From assembly GCF_014268585.2 (NCBI RefSeq), contig NZ_CP077092.1, forward strand, positions 434,001 to 498,000: a stretch of 64,000 bases of DNA, read 5' to 3'. Below are positions 11,085 to 20,116 of the stretch, piece after piece (the first letter of the stretch is position 1; each line of letters begins with the position of its first letter). Source of the stretch: Pseudomonas iranensis (GTDB lineage: Bacteria; Pseudomonadota; Gammaproteobacteria; Pseudomonadales; Pseudomonadaceae). The notes beneath the pieces are model-generated. The model made no database searches, had not been told where the DNA came from, and saw only the letters and a list, made by a program, of their open reading frames with translations. Both the position numbers and the translations under genes were made by a program.

Positions 11085-12029
11085 TCAGACAGCAAAATTC
11101 TCCAGCGAACACACCTCCTCATCCTCCGCATCAACCACTTTGATCTGCTCAATCATCGCTTCGGCCAGCGGCGACAGCCGATACCCCGCGCGGCTGACAA
11201 TGCCGTAGCGGGTGTACAGCTCCTCCAGATCATCCGCCAGGCCTTCGATCTTCAAACAGACCAGCTCACCCTTGGCCAGATGCAGCGTATCGGAATACGC
11301 GCCGACAATTCCGATCGCCTCCGAACGCAGCACCACGCTCAACAGCGTCGAACCGTTTTCGCATTCCACATTCGGGGTGAAATCCGGACGACCGCTGAGG
11401 TCGACGATGACCTTGCGCAGGTTCGGCGGGCGGATGCTGACCGCCAGTGGATAACTCAGCAATTGCTCGGCAGTGATGCGTTCAAACGCCGTCAGTGGAT
11501 GCCCGGCGCGGCAGCAGAAATGCCATTTGCGTGCCCGCAAGCGGTAGGTCTGGTAATCCGGATCGGCCTCGAATTGCCGGGTATCGGCGACGAAGAATTC
11601 GAACTCTTCGCTGAGCAGGCGTTTGCTCAGGCTCTGCCAGTCATCGACCAGAAACTGTACGCGCGCCTTCGGGTAGCGGCCGATGAATGCGCCGATCGCG
11701 CGCGGGATCAATCCGGCGGCTGGCGCCGGCCCGCAACCAAAGCGCAATTCCCCGGCCTCGAGGCCATTGAACTGGCTGATCTCATTGGCCATCTGCTGCG
11801 CACCGCTGACCAGTCGCCGCGCATGTTCGAGCAGCACATGGCCCTGTTTGGTCGGCGGCAATTCCTTGCGCCCACGGTCGACCAACTGGCAGCCGACGCT
11901 GTGTTCCAGTGCTTGGATGCTGCGGCTGAATGCCGACTGCGACAGGTTCACCGCCTGCGCGCCAGCGACGAAGCTGCGTTGCTCAACCAGAGCGATGAAG
12001 TGACGCAGTTGGCGCAAGTCGATATGCAT
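11085..12029 (-). CDS. LysR-family regulator, SftR-like, beside the TonB receptor
   Basis: A 314-residue LysR regulator: winged helix (DLRQLRHFIALVEQRSF, NLSQSAFSRSI) and an effector-binding domain from about residue 93. It is divergent from the SftP-like receptor and paralogous to the regulator at 7169. In P. putida S-313 the LysR protein SftR controls sulfate-ester genes when sulfate is present; equating either paralogue with SftR is inference. The last codons (EDEEVCSLENFAV) extend past the usual LysR end. Confidence 0.87.
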   Translation of the reverse strand: MHIDLRQLRHFIALVEQRSFVAGAQAVNLSQSAFSRSIQALEHSVGCQLVDRGRKELPPTKQGHVLLEHARRLVSGAQQMANEISQFNGLEAGELRFGCGPAPAAGLIPRAIGAFIGRYPKARVQFLVDDWQSLSKRLLSEEFEFFVADTRQFEADPDYQTYRLRARKWHFCCRAGHPLTAFERITAEQLLSYPLAVSIRPPNLRKVIVDLSGRPDFTPNVECENGSTLLSVVLRSEAIGIVGAYSDTLHLAKGELVCLKIEGLADDLEELYTRYGIVSRAGYRLSPLAEAMIEQIKVVDAEDEEVCSLENFAV

Positions 12030-12194
12030 TTTTCACATAAAAAATATCCGGGAAATGCATTGGATATGCATTAGGTCGACTCCTTATAAAGGCAATCTCT
12101 TATGCAGTAAATATTTGTAAATCCATAAATAAATAACTGAAAAGAATATGCAGCAGTGAATATGTCTGTGTGTTTTTTGACCAGGAGCCGCGCC
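12030..12194. promoter_or_regulatory. LysR/receptor divergent control region with inverted repeat
   Basis: An AT-rich divergent promoter region. The 17-bp perfect inverted repeat ATGCAT-TGGAT-ATGCAT spans 12055-12071 and overlaps ATATGCATTA at 12064-12073. AGGAG at 12183-12187 is the receptor ribosome-binding site. Confidence 0.6.
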
Positions 12195-14555
12195 ATGAGT
12201 CCGTTGAATCTCGCGTTACCCCCATCTCCCCGACGGCTCAAACGCCTGCCTTTGGCGCTGTTGCTGGCAGGCAGCGCCACCTGGACTCACGGCTATGCCG
12301 CCGAAGCCGAAACCCCTCCGCCCGTCCCCGCAGGCACAGCGGCGGCCAGCGGTTCCCAGCTGGAAACCGTGACCGTCACCACGCGCCGCCGCGAAGAAAG
12401 TTCGCAAGACGTGCCGACGCCAATGAGCGTGGTCAGTGGGCAGAATCTGGAGACGCAACGGGTGTACCGGATTCAGGATCTGCAGCAACTGGTGCCCAGC
12501 GTCAACGTCGCCTACATGCATGCGCGCCAATCCAGCGTGTCGATCCGTGGCCTGGGCAACAACCCGGCCAGTGATGGTCTGGAAGGCAGCGTTGGTCTGT
12601 ACATCGACAACGTCTATCTGGGCCGTCCGGGGATGGCGGTGTTCGACCTGATGGACATCGAGCAGCTCGAAGTCTTGCGCGGTCCACAAGGCACGCTGTT
12701 CGGCAAGAACACCACCGCCGGGGTTATCAACATCAGCACCCGCGCGCCCAGTTTCACGCCTGAACGCAGCATCGAAACCTCGGTCGGCGAGGATGGGTAC
12801 TTCCAGACCAAGGGTACGATTTCCGGACCGCTCAACGACCAACTGGCCGGGCGCTTCTCGGCGTATCGCACGCGCAGTGACGGCGACATCAAGAACGAAT
12901 ACGACGGCCACGACCTCAACGGCGGCTCCCGCGAGGGCTTCCGCGCGCAGCTGTTGTTCAAGCCCAATGAAGATTTCAATCTGCGCTGGATCGGCGATTA
13001 CAACGAGGAAGATTCCAGCGCCGGCACCCGCGTGCTGTACAACACCGGGCCGACCATCAACGGCGTCAATCTGTATGAATCGCGGGCCAGTGCGGCCGGG
13101 GCGACGCTGGTCAACGGCCGGCATCGCAAAGTCAATCTCGACAATGATCAGCACGTCACCGTGCATCAGGGCGGCACGTCGGTGGAAGCCAACTGGACGT
13201 TGCCGAGCGACTTCACCCTGACGTCGGTCAGCTCTTATCGTTTCTGGAATTTCACCCCGCGCAACGACGATGGCCTCAACGTGCCGGCCAGTTACAACGC
13301 CGGCGTGTCGGTGGAAGACAAACAGTATTCGCAGGAATTTCGCCTGGCCTCGCCCAAGGGTGAGTTCTTCGATTATGTGGTTGGCGCCTACTATTTCGGC
13401 TCGGATCTGAACAACAAATCCTTCTCCTATTACGGCCCGCAGGCCGACATCTGGAATGGCACCCCGGCGGGCAGCCTGGCCAATGTCACCAGCATCGGCA
13501 ACGGCCATATCCAGACCGACAGTTTCGCCCTCTTTGCCCAAGGCACCTGGCACGTGAGCGAACGCCTGGATTTCACTGCTGGGGTGCGTGGCACCTATGA
13601 AGAGAAAAACGCCTCGGTCGGCCGCAACGCGCCGGTCGGCGGTGTAGCTGTGGCCGGCGCGGCAGCCAATGCGCGTCGGGGGCGTGCCGGCGCCTACGAT
13701 TCCGGTGACTTGAATCAGTACAGCTCCAGCCCCTCGGGACTGCTCAACCTGAGCTATCGCATCACCGACGACGTGCTCGGTTACGCCACGCTGTCCCACG
13801 GCGAAAAATCCGGCGGGGTCAACCTCGCGGTCGGCTCAGCACCGACGGCTGGCGCCGACTCGCTATTGATCGGCACCGAGCGCGCCAACAACGCCGAACT
13901 CGGTTTCAAAAGCACCCTGTGGGATCGCCGCCTGCAACTCAACGCCAACGTGTTCTGGACCCAGGTCAACGCCTACCAGACCAACGCCTATGACGCCGCC
14001 AATCGCGTGCAATACCTGACCAACGCCGGTTCCGTGCGCTCGCGCGGCGTCGAGTTCGAAAGCACCCTGGTGCCGCTGCGTGGGCTGACGCTGAATTTCA
14101 ACGGCTCGTACAACGACGTCAGCTACCTCTCGTACAAAGATGCACCGTGCCCGCCGGAAGTCAGCCAGGCCCCGGGTGCACCGGCCTCGTGCGACCTCAG
14201 CGGCCATCAAGTGGTCGGCGCGTCGAAATGGATCGGCAACGCCAACGGCGAATACAAATGGAATCTGGCTAACGGCTACGAACCCTACGTCACCGGCAGC
14301 TATGCGTTCCGCTCCAAAGCGGTGGGCACGGTCGAGGATTCCGATTACGGGCAGATCCCCAGTTATGCGGTGGTCAACTTCTCCACCGGCCTGCGCGGCG
14401 ATTTCAATCAGGGCCAATGGGACGTCTCGCTGTGGCTGAAAAACGCCTTCGACAAAACCTACTACACGACCCTGTGGACCGGCGGCAACGGCGGCTATGA
14501 GGGCCTGCTCGGCACGCCACGGACCCTCGGCGTTACCGGTCGCTACGACTTCTGA
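12195..14555 (+). CDS. TonB-dependent outer-membrane receptor, SftP-like
   Basis: A 786-residue TonB-dependent receptor. A signal peptide (RLPLALLLAGSATWTHGYAA) leads to a TonB box (LETVTVTTRR). The plug domain (about residues 60-170) contains VPTPMSVVSGQNLE and the typical LEVLRGPQGTLFGKNTTAG, and is followed by a 22-strand barrel ending in the terminal phenylalanine of GVTGRYDF. The start at 12195 is chosen over 12156 because AGGAG precedes it and the signal peptide then begins properly. Its place among sulfate-ester genes and next to an arylsulfotransferase suggests import of sulfate esters, as proposed for SftP of P. putida. Confidence 0.88.
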   Translation: MSPLNLALPPSPRRLKRLPLALLLAGSATWTHGYAAEAETPPPVPAGTAAASGSQLETVTVTTRRREESSQDVPTPMSVVSGQNLETQRVYRIQDLQQLVPSVNVAYMHARQSSVSIRGLGNNPASDGLEGSVGLYIDNVYLGRPGMAVFDLMDIEQLEVLRGPQGTLFGKNTTAGVINISTRAPSFTPERSIETSVGEDGYFQTKGTISGPLNDQLAGRFSAYRTRSDGDIKNEYDGHDLNGGSREGFRAQLLFKPNEDFNLRWIGDYNEEDSSAGTRVLYNTGPTINGVNLYESRASAAGATLVNGRHRKVNLDNDQHVTVHQGGTSVEANWTLPSDFTLTSVSSYRFWNFTPRNDDGLNVPASYNAGVSVEDKQYSQEFRLASPKGEFFDYVVGAYYFGSDLNNKSFSYYGPQADIWNGTPAGSLANVTSIGNGHIQTDSFALFAQGTWHVSERLDFTAGVRGTYEEKNASVGRNAPVGGVAVAGAAANARRGRAGAYDSGDLNQYSSSPSGLLNLSYRITDDVLGYATLSHGEKSGGVNLAVGSAPTAGADSLLIGTERANNAELGFKSTLWDRRLQLNANVFWTQVNAYQTNAYDAANRVQYLTNAGSVRSRGVEFESTLVPLRGLTLNFNGSYNDVSYLSYKDAPCPPEVSQAPGAPASCDLSGHQVVGASKWIGNANGEYKWNLANGYEPYVTGSYAFRSKAVGTVEDSDYGQIPSYAVVNFSTGLRGDFNQGQWDVSLWLKNAFDKTYYTTLWTGGNGGYEGLLGTPRTLGVTGRYDF

Positions 14556-14577
14556 TTTGCCTTCAAGGAGCTGCACC

Positions 14578-15921
14578 ATGTTGCCCATCAAAAGCGCTTT
14601 ACCCCTGCTGTTATCCGGCGCAGTCCTGAGCAGCGGCGCCTTCGCCGCGCCCAGCGTGTACCCGACTGGCGTCACCCGTTATGACCCGGACAAGGCGTTC
14701 AACCAGTACGTGATCTTCAGCGGCGCCGACAAGCAGACGCACCTGATCGACATGAACGGCAACGAAGTGAAAGCCTGGGCGCAGGCCGGTTTCCCTTCAG
14801 CCATCATCGACCCGCAACTGGTCGGCGGTAAACGCGGCCACGTACTGCTGCAATTGAGTGAAAAGGATCCCGGCAAGCTCGGCTCTGCGGGTAATGGCTT
14901 GGGCAACCAGAGCGTAGGCGAACTCGACTGGGACGGCAAAGTGGTCTGGCAGTGGGGCGACAAGGCGCCCGGTGGCGCGGCGCAGCAGCACCATGATCAG
15001 CGCCGCTTGAGCAACGGCAACACCGTGGTGCTGGCGAACAAGGTGCACAAGGCCACAGGCTTCAAGGCGCCCGAAGTGATCGATGATGTGATCTACGAAG
15101 TCAGCCCCGACGGTGCAGTGAAATGGCAGTGGCTGGCCTCGGATCATCTGAACGAATTCGGCTTCACTGCCGAGCAACTGAAGCTGGTGCGCGCCAGTGA
15201 CAATCCGGATTACCTGCACATCAACAACCTCAGTCTGGTCGGGCCGAACAAGTGGTTCGACGGCGGGGACAAGCGCTTCAATCCGGACAATCTGTTGATC
15301 GATTCACGCAACGCCAACTTCATCGCCATCATCGACAAAAGCAGCGGCAAAGTGGTCTGGCGTTTAGGGCCGAACCTGCCGCTGATCAATCCTAAAACCG
15401 CGCAGAAACTACCGCGTCCGGTGGATCAGTTCGTCGGCCAGCACGATGCGCACATCATCCCTGCCGGGCTGCCCGGGGCCGGCAATCTGCTGGTGTTCGA
15501 CAACCAGGGCTCGGCGGGCTATCCGAACGTCACCCTGGGCTTGATCTGCGGCTCGCGGGTCTTGGAAATCGACCCGCAGAAAAATGAAATCGTCTGGCAG
15601 TACAGCGCGGCCAATTCGAAGCAGCCGGGCTGGGCGTTCTACAGCTCGTTCATCAGCAGTGCGCGACGGTTGCCCAATGGCAACACGTTGATCGATGAAG
15701 GCATGAACGGACGGTTTTTCCAGGTAACCGCCAGCGGTGAAAACGTCTGGGAGTACGTCAGCCCGTATCTGGGCAAAGCGCCGGGTGGGGACGCGATCAG
15801 CAACTGGGTGTATCGAGCGCTGCCGGTGAGCTACGACTGGGTGCCGGTCGGTACGCCACGCTCGGAGACGGCGGTAATCGCCCCCGCGATCGGCGTTCAG
15901 CAAGCCAATGCCAGTCGTTGA
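14578..15921 (+). CDS. Exported arylsulfotransferase family protein
   Basis: A 447-residue protein with a signal peptide (LPLLLSGAVLSSGAFA, cut before APSVYPTG). The mature part begins YPTGVTRYDPDKAFNQYVIF and runs as a beta-propeller with histidines in QQHHDQRRL and VGQHDAHI, as in the arylsulfotransferase (ASST) family. ASST enzymes move a sulfuryl group from one phenol to another in the periplasm. It starts 22 bp after the receptor with AAGGAG in front, so the two are probably co-transcribed and may process esters entering through the receptor. Donor and acceptor are unknown. Confidence 0.78.
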   Translation: MLPIKSALPLLLSGAVLSSGAFAAPSVYPTGVTRYDPDKAFNQYVIFSGADKQTHLIDMNGNEVKAWAQAGFPSAIIDPQLVGGKRGHVLLQLSEKDPGKLGSAGNGLGNQSVGELDWDGKVVWQWGDKAPGGAAQQHHDQRRLSNGNTVVLANKVHKATGFKAPEVIDDVIYEVSPDGAVKWQWLASDHLNEFGFTAEQLKLVRASDNPDYLHINNLSLVGPNKWFDGGDKRFNPDNLLIDSRNANFIAIIDKSSGKVVWRLGPNLPLINPKTAQKLPRPVDQFVGQHDAHIIPAGLPGAGNLLVFDNQGSAGYPNVTLGLICGSRVLEIDPQKNEIVWQYSAANSKQPGWAFYSSFISSARRLPNGNTLIDEGMNGRFFQVTASGENVWEYVSPYLGKAPGGDAISNWVYRALPVSYDWVPVGTPRSETAVIAPAIGVQQANASR

Positions 15922-16192
15922 GAGGCGCTGGCGGATGCCGTGGGCGAATACTTTTCATGCCGCAAAAGCAAGGGGTTTATCGCTGATCGCTGCAGCCCTT
16001 GTGGCGCGCGGCCTCGGTGGAAAAAGCCGATTTGTATATTCCATGCAGATCTACGCATAACTTTAAAGATTACTTTCGGTGATAAGCGTTCAGGCCCAAT
16101 GATTGCCCCATCGACTACGCCGTGGGGGCTTCAAGAATGGCGGGTCGATCGCTTTGGCTAGTAGAACGAAAGAGACCGCAGGGAGTTGAACA

Positions 16193-17008
16193 ATGGGCAA
16201 TGTCCAGACCGCCGCCAGCGCAGGGGAATTGCTGTGGCGGCACATGCCGAGTGGCGAACTGGTCGATCTTGGCCGGCCGCATCGGGTGCCGTTGGGGCAG
16301 TTGCGTTTGCAGCGTGCACCCAAGGGCATTTTGAGTCGGCGCGAAACCCTTTTGCTCGGTGTGCTCGCCTTGGTCGTGCATGGCGCGGTGATTTACTGGG
16401 TCAGCCAGAAACCGACGCCAGTGCTGCCGGTGGTACCGCCGGAAATTCCGCCGATGACCATCGAGTTTTCGCATCCGGCTCCGCCCGCGCCGCCGGTTGT
16501 TGCGCCGCCACCACCGGCACCGGTGGTCGAGCCGCCACCGCCAGTGGAAGACGAGTTGGCGGTGAAGCCGCCGCCGCCCAAGCCGATCGCCAAACCCAAA
16601 CCGGTGGTGAAACCGCCGCCCAAACCGGCGCCGAAGGCAGTAGAGCAACCGCCAGCGCCAGCGCCAGCGAAGCCCGCAGCCCCGGTCGCCGCGCCAGCGC
16701 CTCCTGCGCCACCGGCACCGGCGCCCGTTACCCCGGCGTCAGCCAACGCTGCGTATCTGAAAAATCCGGCGCCGGAATACCCGTCGCTGGCCCAGCGGCG
16801 CGGTTGGGAAGGCACGGTGTTGTTACGAGTGCATGTGTTGGCCAGTGGCAAACCGGGGGAGATTCAGATAGCCAAAAGCAGCGGCCGGCAGCAGCTCGAC
16901 GATGCGGCGCTGAATGCCGTCAAGCGCTGGAGTTTCGTCCCGGCCAAGCAGGGTGATGTCGCCCAGGACGGCTGGGTCAGCGTGCCTATCGATTTCAAGA
17001 TTCATTAA
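16193..17008 (+). CDS. tonB: Energy transducer TonB
   Basis: A 271-residue TonB. After an extended cytoplasmic head of about 50 residues comes one membrane helix (ETLLLGVLALVVHGAVIYWV) with the functionally important histidine at residue 63. A Pro/Lys/Ala-rich periplasmic spacer (about 76-178) follows, then the TonB C-terminal domain (YPSLAQRRGWEGTVLLRVHV, ALNAVKRWSFVPA). It leads the tonB-exbB-exbD operon and follows the receptor and arylsulfotransferase after a 271-bp gap. It corresponds in position to tonB2 of P. aeruginosa PA0197. The gap itself shows only an AT-rich part near 16030-16080. Confidence 0.93.
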   Translation: MGNVQTAASAGELLWRHMPSGELVDLGRPHRVPLGQLRLQRAPKGILSRRETLLLGVLALVVHGAVIYWVSQKPTPVLPVVPPEIPPMTIEFSHPAPPAPPVVAPPPPAPVVEPPPPVEDELAVKPPPPKPIAKPKPVVKPPPKPAPKAVEQPPAPAPAKPAAPVAAPAPPAPPAPAPVTPASANAAYLKNPAPEYPSLAQRRGWEGTVLLRVHVLASGKPGEIQIAKSSGRQQLDDAALNAVKRWSFVPAKQGDVAQDGWVSVPIDFKIH

Positions 17009-17053
17009 ACCGAAACCAAATTCGCGCGAAATGTTTACACGAGGGAACACATC

Positions 17054-17779
17054 ATGACGTTACTGGCATCTCCACTGGAATCCATCGAAAGCGCGGTGAT
17101 CTGGCTGCTGGTGGTTTTTTCCGTCGCCACTTGGGGCCTGGCGTTGCTGAAGGCTGTGCAGTTCGGTCGTTTGAAAGCGCAGGATCGGCGCTTTCATAAA
17201 CGTTTCTGGGCGGCGTCGAGCCTGGATGCCGCCGCCGAGTTGAGCGAAACCCAGCCCGGCGCCGCAGCGCGAGTGGCGCAGGCCGGTTATGCGGCGATCC
17301 AGGTGGGCGAGGCGCCGCAGGCAAATGACCTGAGCCAGGCGATCAACCATCAGGATCGCCTCGAACGCGCCTTGCGCCAGCAGATCGTGCGCGAGCGGCG
17401 TTCGCTGGAAACCGGTCTGGCGGTTGTCGCGAGTATCGGCAGCACCTCGCCGTTCATTGGTCTGTTTGGCACGGTGTGGGGAATCATGGAGGCCTTGAAA
17501 GGCATCAGCGCCGCCGGTTCGGCGAGCCTGGAAACGGTGGCCGGGCCGATCGGTGCGGCACTGGTCGCGACTGGCGTGGGGATCGCCGTCGCGGTGCCGG
17601 CGGTGCTGGTTTACAACTACTTTCTGCGTCGTCTGAAATTGACCGCGGCGGATCTCGATGACTTCGCCCACGACTTCTACAGCCTGGCGCAGAAGAGCGC
17701 GTTCCGCGTGCTGATCCACCCGACCGCACACAAGGTGGCAACGTCGGGCAACGCGGCAAAAGTGAAGGAGGCGTCCTGA
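17054..17779 (+). CDS. exbB: TonB-system proton channel protein ExbB
   Basis: A 241-residue MotA/TolQ/ExbB-family inner-membrane protein with three hydrophobic spans (about residues 10-30, 128-150 and 165-190). GLFGTVWGIMEAL and AGPIGAALVATGVGIAVAVP are the hallmark transmembrane segments. With ExbD it converts the proton gradient into TonB motion. It lies 45 bp after tonB and one base before exbD. Confidence 0.95.
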   Translation: MTLLASPLESIESAVIWLLVVFSVATWGLALLKAVQFGRLKAQDRRFHKRFWAASSLDAAAELSETQPGAAARVAQAGYAAIQVGEAPQANDLSQAINHQDRLERALRQQIVRERRSLETGLAVVASIGSTSPFIGLFGTVWGIMEALKGISAAGSASLETVAGPIGAALVATGVGIAVAVPAVLVYNYFLRRLKLTAADLDDFAHDFYSLAQKSAFRVLIHPTAHKVATSGNAAKVKEAS

Positions 17780-17780
17780 T

Positions 17781-18182
17781 ATGGCCTTCTCCACGCAAGA
17801 CACGGATGAGGTGCTCAGCGAAATCAACGTGACGCCGCTGGTAGACGTGATGCTGGTGCTGCTGGTGGTGTTTATCGTCACCGCGCCGCTGCTGACCAAC
17901 GCGATCCCGATCAACCTGCCGAAGACCGAAGCGGTGGCACCGGTCGAGCAGAAGGATCCGCTGGTGGTGAGCATCGACGGCGCCGGCAAGCTGTTTATCA
18001 ACAAGGACCAGATTCAGCCCGACTTGCTGGAATTCAACCTCAAGTCGGCCAAGGCCAAGGACCCGCAAGTGCGCGTGCAATTGCAGGCCGATGACGGGGT
18101 GAACTACGGCGAAGTGGCGCGAGCCATGGCTTCGATCGAACGGGCGGGGATTACCAAGTTGTCGGTGATTACTGCGCGGTGA
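17781..18182 (+). CDS. exbD: TonB-system protein ExbD
   Basis: A 133-residue ExbD with one membrane helix. INVTPLVDVMLVLLVVFIV contains the conserved aspartate needed for proton use, and the rest is the periplasmic domain. It is the last gene of the operon, and a hairpin with a T-run follows within 20 bases. Confidence 0.95.
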   Translation: MAFSTQDTDEVLSEINVTPLVDVMLVLLVVFIVTAPLLTNAIPINLPKTEAVAPVEQKDPLVVSIDGAGKLFINKDQIQPDLLEFNLKSAKAKDPQVRVQLQADDGVNYGEVARAMASIERAGITKLSVITAR

Positions 18183-18200
18183 CAGGTTTTTGCTTTTCCG

Positions 18201-18235
18201 GGGCCGTCTCCTTGGCAGGGTGCGGCCCTTTTTTT
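18201..18235 (+). terminator. Terminator after exbD
   Basis: GGGCCG and CGGCCC form a stem around a 16-base loop, followed by seven T residues. Confidence 0.75.
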
Positions 18236-18383
18236 ATCCCGCGTTATTGCCACAACACACTCACCCTGTGGGAGCGCCTCATATGCATTATGGGTATTAA
18301 TAAATAGCTTCTTATTCCTTAACGAATATAACTCCCATCCCTATACTCGACCCGGAACAGACACGCCGCAGGAGAGCTTCCCC
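18236..18383. promoter_or_regulatory. Promoter region of the RBBP9-like hydrolase
   Basis: This AT-rich stretch carries ATATGCATTA at 18281-18290 and CTTATTCC at 18311-18318, both shared with other sulfur-gene promoters. GGAGAG before the ATG is the ribosome-binding site. Confidence 0.5.
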
Positions 18384-18965
18384 ATGCGCAACGAATCAAT
18401 CCGCTACCTGATTGTGCCGGGCTGGCAAGGATCGTCAGAAGATCATTGGCAAAGCCACTGGCAGAACAGCCTGCCGAACAGCGCACGGGTGGAACAGGCC
18501 GATTGGCTGACGCCGCGCCGTGAGGACTGGGTCGCCGCGCTGGCCGAAGCGATTGCCGCCGACAGCACGCCGGTCATTCTCATCGCTCACAGCCTCGGTT
18601 GCATCACCGTTGCCCACTGGGCGGCGACAGCGCCGTTGCAATACCTGCGTCAGGTGCGCGGGGCATTGCTGGTTGCGCCCGCCGATGTCGAGCGTCCAGC
18701 CTGTGCGCCGGCACTGCGCAACTTCGCACCGATTCCGACCGATCTTTTGCCGTTTCCCAGTCAGGTCGTCAGCTCCGACAACGACGCCGCCGTCAGTGCG
18801 CCGCGCGCATTGGAACTGGCGCGCAACTGGGGCGCGGAGGCGGGGATTCTCGCCGGGGCCGGGCACATCAACGTCAAGTCCGGGCATCAGCGTTGGGAGC
18901 AGGGATTTGCCTATCTCTATCGCCTGCAAAACCGTCTGGAACATCACGCCCGCCGTCGCGCCTGA
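18384..18965 (+). CDS. RBBP9/YdeN-family alpha/beta hydrolase
   Basis: A 193-residue serine hydrolase of the small RBBP9 family. The opening YLIVPGWQGSSEDHWQSHW is typical. Ser70 lies in the nucleophile elbow (IAHSLGC), and the acid and histidine of the triad are probably in SSDNDAA and GAGHIN. It is cytoplasmic, with no signal peptide. It sits upstream of a shortened sigma-54 activator and shares promoter motifs with the ats genes, so it may cleave an organosulfur ester; this is inference. Confidence 0.82.
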   Translation: MRNESIRYLIVPGWQGSSEDHWQSHWQNSLPNSARVEQADWLTPRREDWVAALAEAIAADSTPVILIAHSLGCITVAHWAATAPLQYLRQVRGALLVAPADVERPACAPALRNFAPIPTDLLPFPSQVVSSDNDAAVSAPRALELARNWGAEAGILAGAGHINVKSGHQRWEQGFAYLYRLQNRLEHHARRRA

Positions 18966-19016
18966 CCTTACTATTCAACGCCCCCGTCGGCTGGCGGTTT
19001 TGGGCGGGAGCCTGCC

Positions 19017-19949
19017 ATGAGTCTCGAAACCTTCGGTCAGCCCTTGTTGACCTTTCCCGATGCGGAAAAAAGCCCCCTGAGCATTCGCGCCAAGGCGTTG
19101 GTGTTTGTCGACCCGCGTTCGCGGCAATTGCGCGAGGAGTTGGAGCAGTTGGCTCCACGTGCGATTTCAGTGTTGATTCGCGGTGAGACTGGCACCGGTA
19201 AAGAGCTGCTCGCCCGGCATATCCACCGCGCCAGTGATCGCAGCGGGCTTTTCGTTTCGGTGAACTGCGGCGCGATCAGCCCGACCTACGCCGACGCCGA
19301 ACTGTTCGGCTACGCCGCTGGCAGTTACAGCGGTTCGGCCAGCAGCCGCGCCGGCTGGTTCGGCTCGGCCAACGGCGGCACCTTGTACCTGGATGAGATC
19401 GGCGATTTGCCGCTGCCGATTCAGGTCAAGTTGCTCGCGGCGCTGGAAAATCACGAAGTCACCCGCGTCGGTGCGCATCAGCCGAGCCCGGTGGATGTGC
19501 GCCTGGTCGCGGCGACCAGCATCGATCTGGCTCAGGCCGTGGATGCCGGCAAATTCCACGAGCGGCTCTATCACTACCTCAGCGAGGGTCATCTGGAGCT
19601 GCCGGCGTTGCGCGCACGTACCGGCGACATTCTCTCGCTGGCGGAATATTTCCTTGGCATCTACAGCCAGCGTCTCGACTTGCCCGTGCCGCTGATCAGC
19701 GAAGCCGCTCAGCATGTACTCGAACAACACAGCTGGCCGGGCAACACTCGCGAACTGGAAAACGTCATCCACTTTGCCCTGCTGGTCAGCACCGGCGACG
19801 AGATCCTGCCGGAACATCTGAACCTGCCTGACGCGTCTGCGCCGCAGGTTCAGATCGAACGTCTGGTCAGGCAGACCCATATAGGTGGTAGCAGTGCAGA
19901 GCGTAAGGCCTTGAAAGATTGGCTGATTCGCTTGAGCGAGGCGGTGTGA
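19017..19949 (+). CDS. Sigma-54 activator (SfnR-like) lacking a DNA-binding domain
   Basis: A 310-residue AAA+ protein of the sigma-54 activator class. Walker A is GETGTGKE (56-63), Walker B is GTLYLDEIGD (Asp126, Glu127), and SWPGNTRELENV is the arginine-containing C-terminal AAA motif. The sigma-54 contact loop, normally GAFTGA, reads GSYSGS (102-107). No N-terminal sensor is present, and no Fis-type helix-turn-helix is visible after residue 270. The rest resembles SfnR, the activator of dimethyl sulfone genes in P. putida. It may act from solution, partner another protein, or be decaying. It follows the hydrolase by 51 bp. Confidence 0.8.
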   Translation: MSLETFGQPLLTFPDAEKSPLSIRAKALVFVDPRSRQLREELEQLAPRAISVLIRGETGTGKELLARHIHRASDRSGLFVSVNCGAISPTYADAELFGYAAGSYSGSASSRAGWFGSANGGTLYLDEIGDLPLPIQVKLLAALENHEVTRVGAHQPSPVDVRLVAATSIDLAQAVDAGKFHERLYHYLSEGHLELPALRARTGDILSLAEYFLGIYSQRLDLPVPLISEAAQHVLEQHSWPGNTRELENVIHFALLVSTGDEILPEHLNLPDASAPQVQIERLVRQTHIGGSSAERKALKDWLIRLSEAV

Positions 19950-20116
19950 ACATTTTCATCAACATGAACAAAATGGAATATGAAGCTGAATAAACGTTAT
20001 TGTCGGGGAATAAAAAATCCGGGTATTGTCCGCCTCACGCCAGCGATATCACTTCACTGGCACACGTATTAAATGCCGTCGTCGATGACGACCGTGATTT
20101 TCGATAAGGACACTGC

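Noticed and set aside
12216..13799. 527-codon minus-strand frame opposite the TonB receptor
   Set aside because: Antisense shadow; the receptor on the plus strand has all expected domains.
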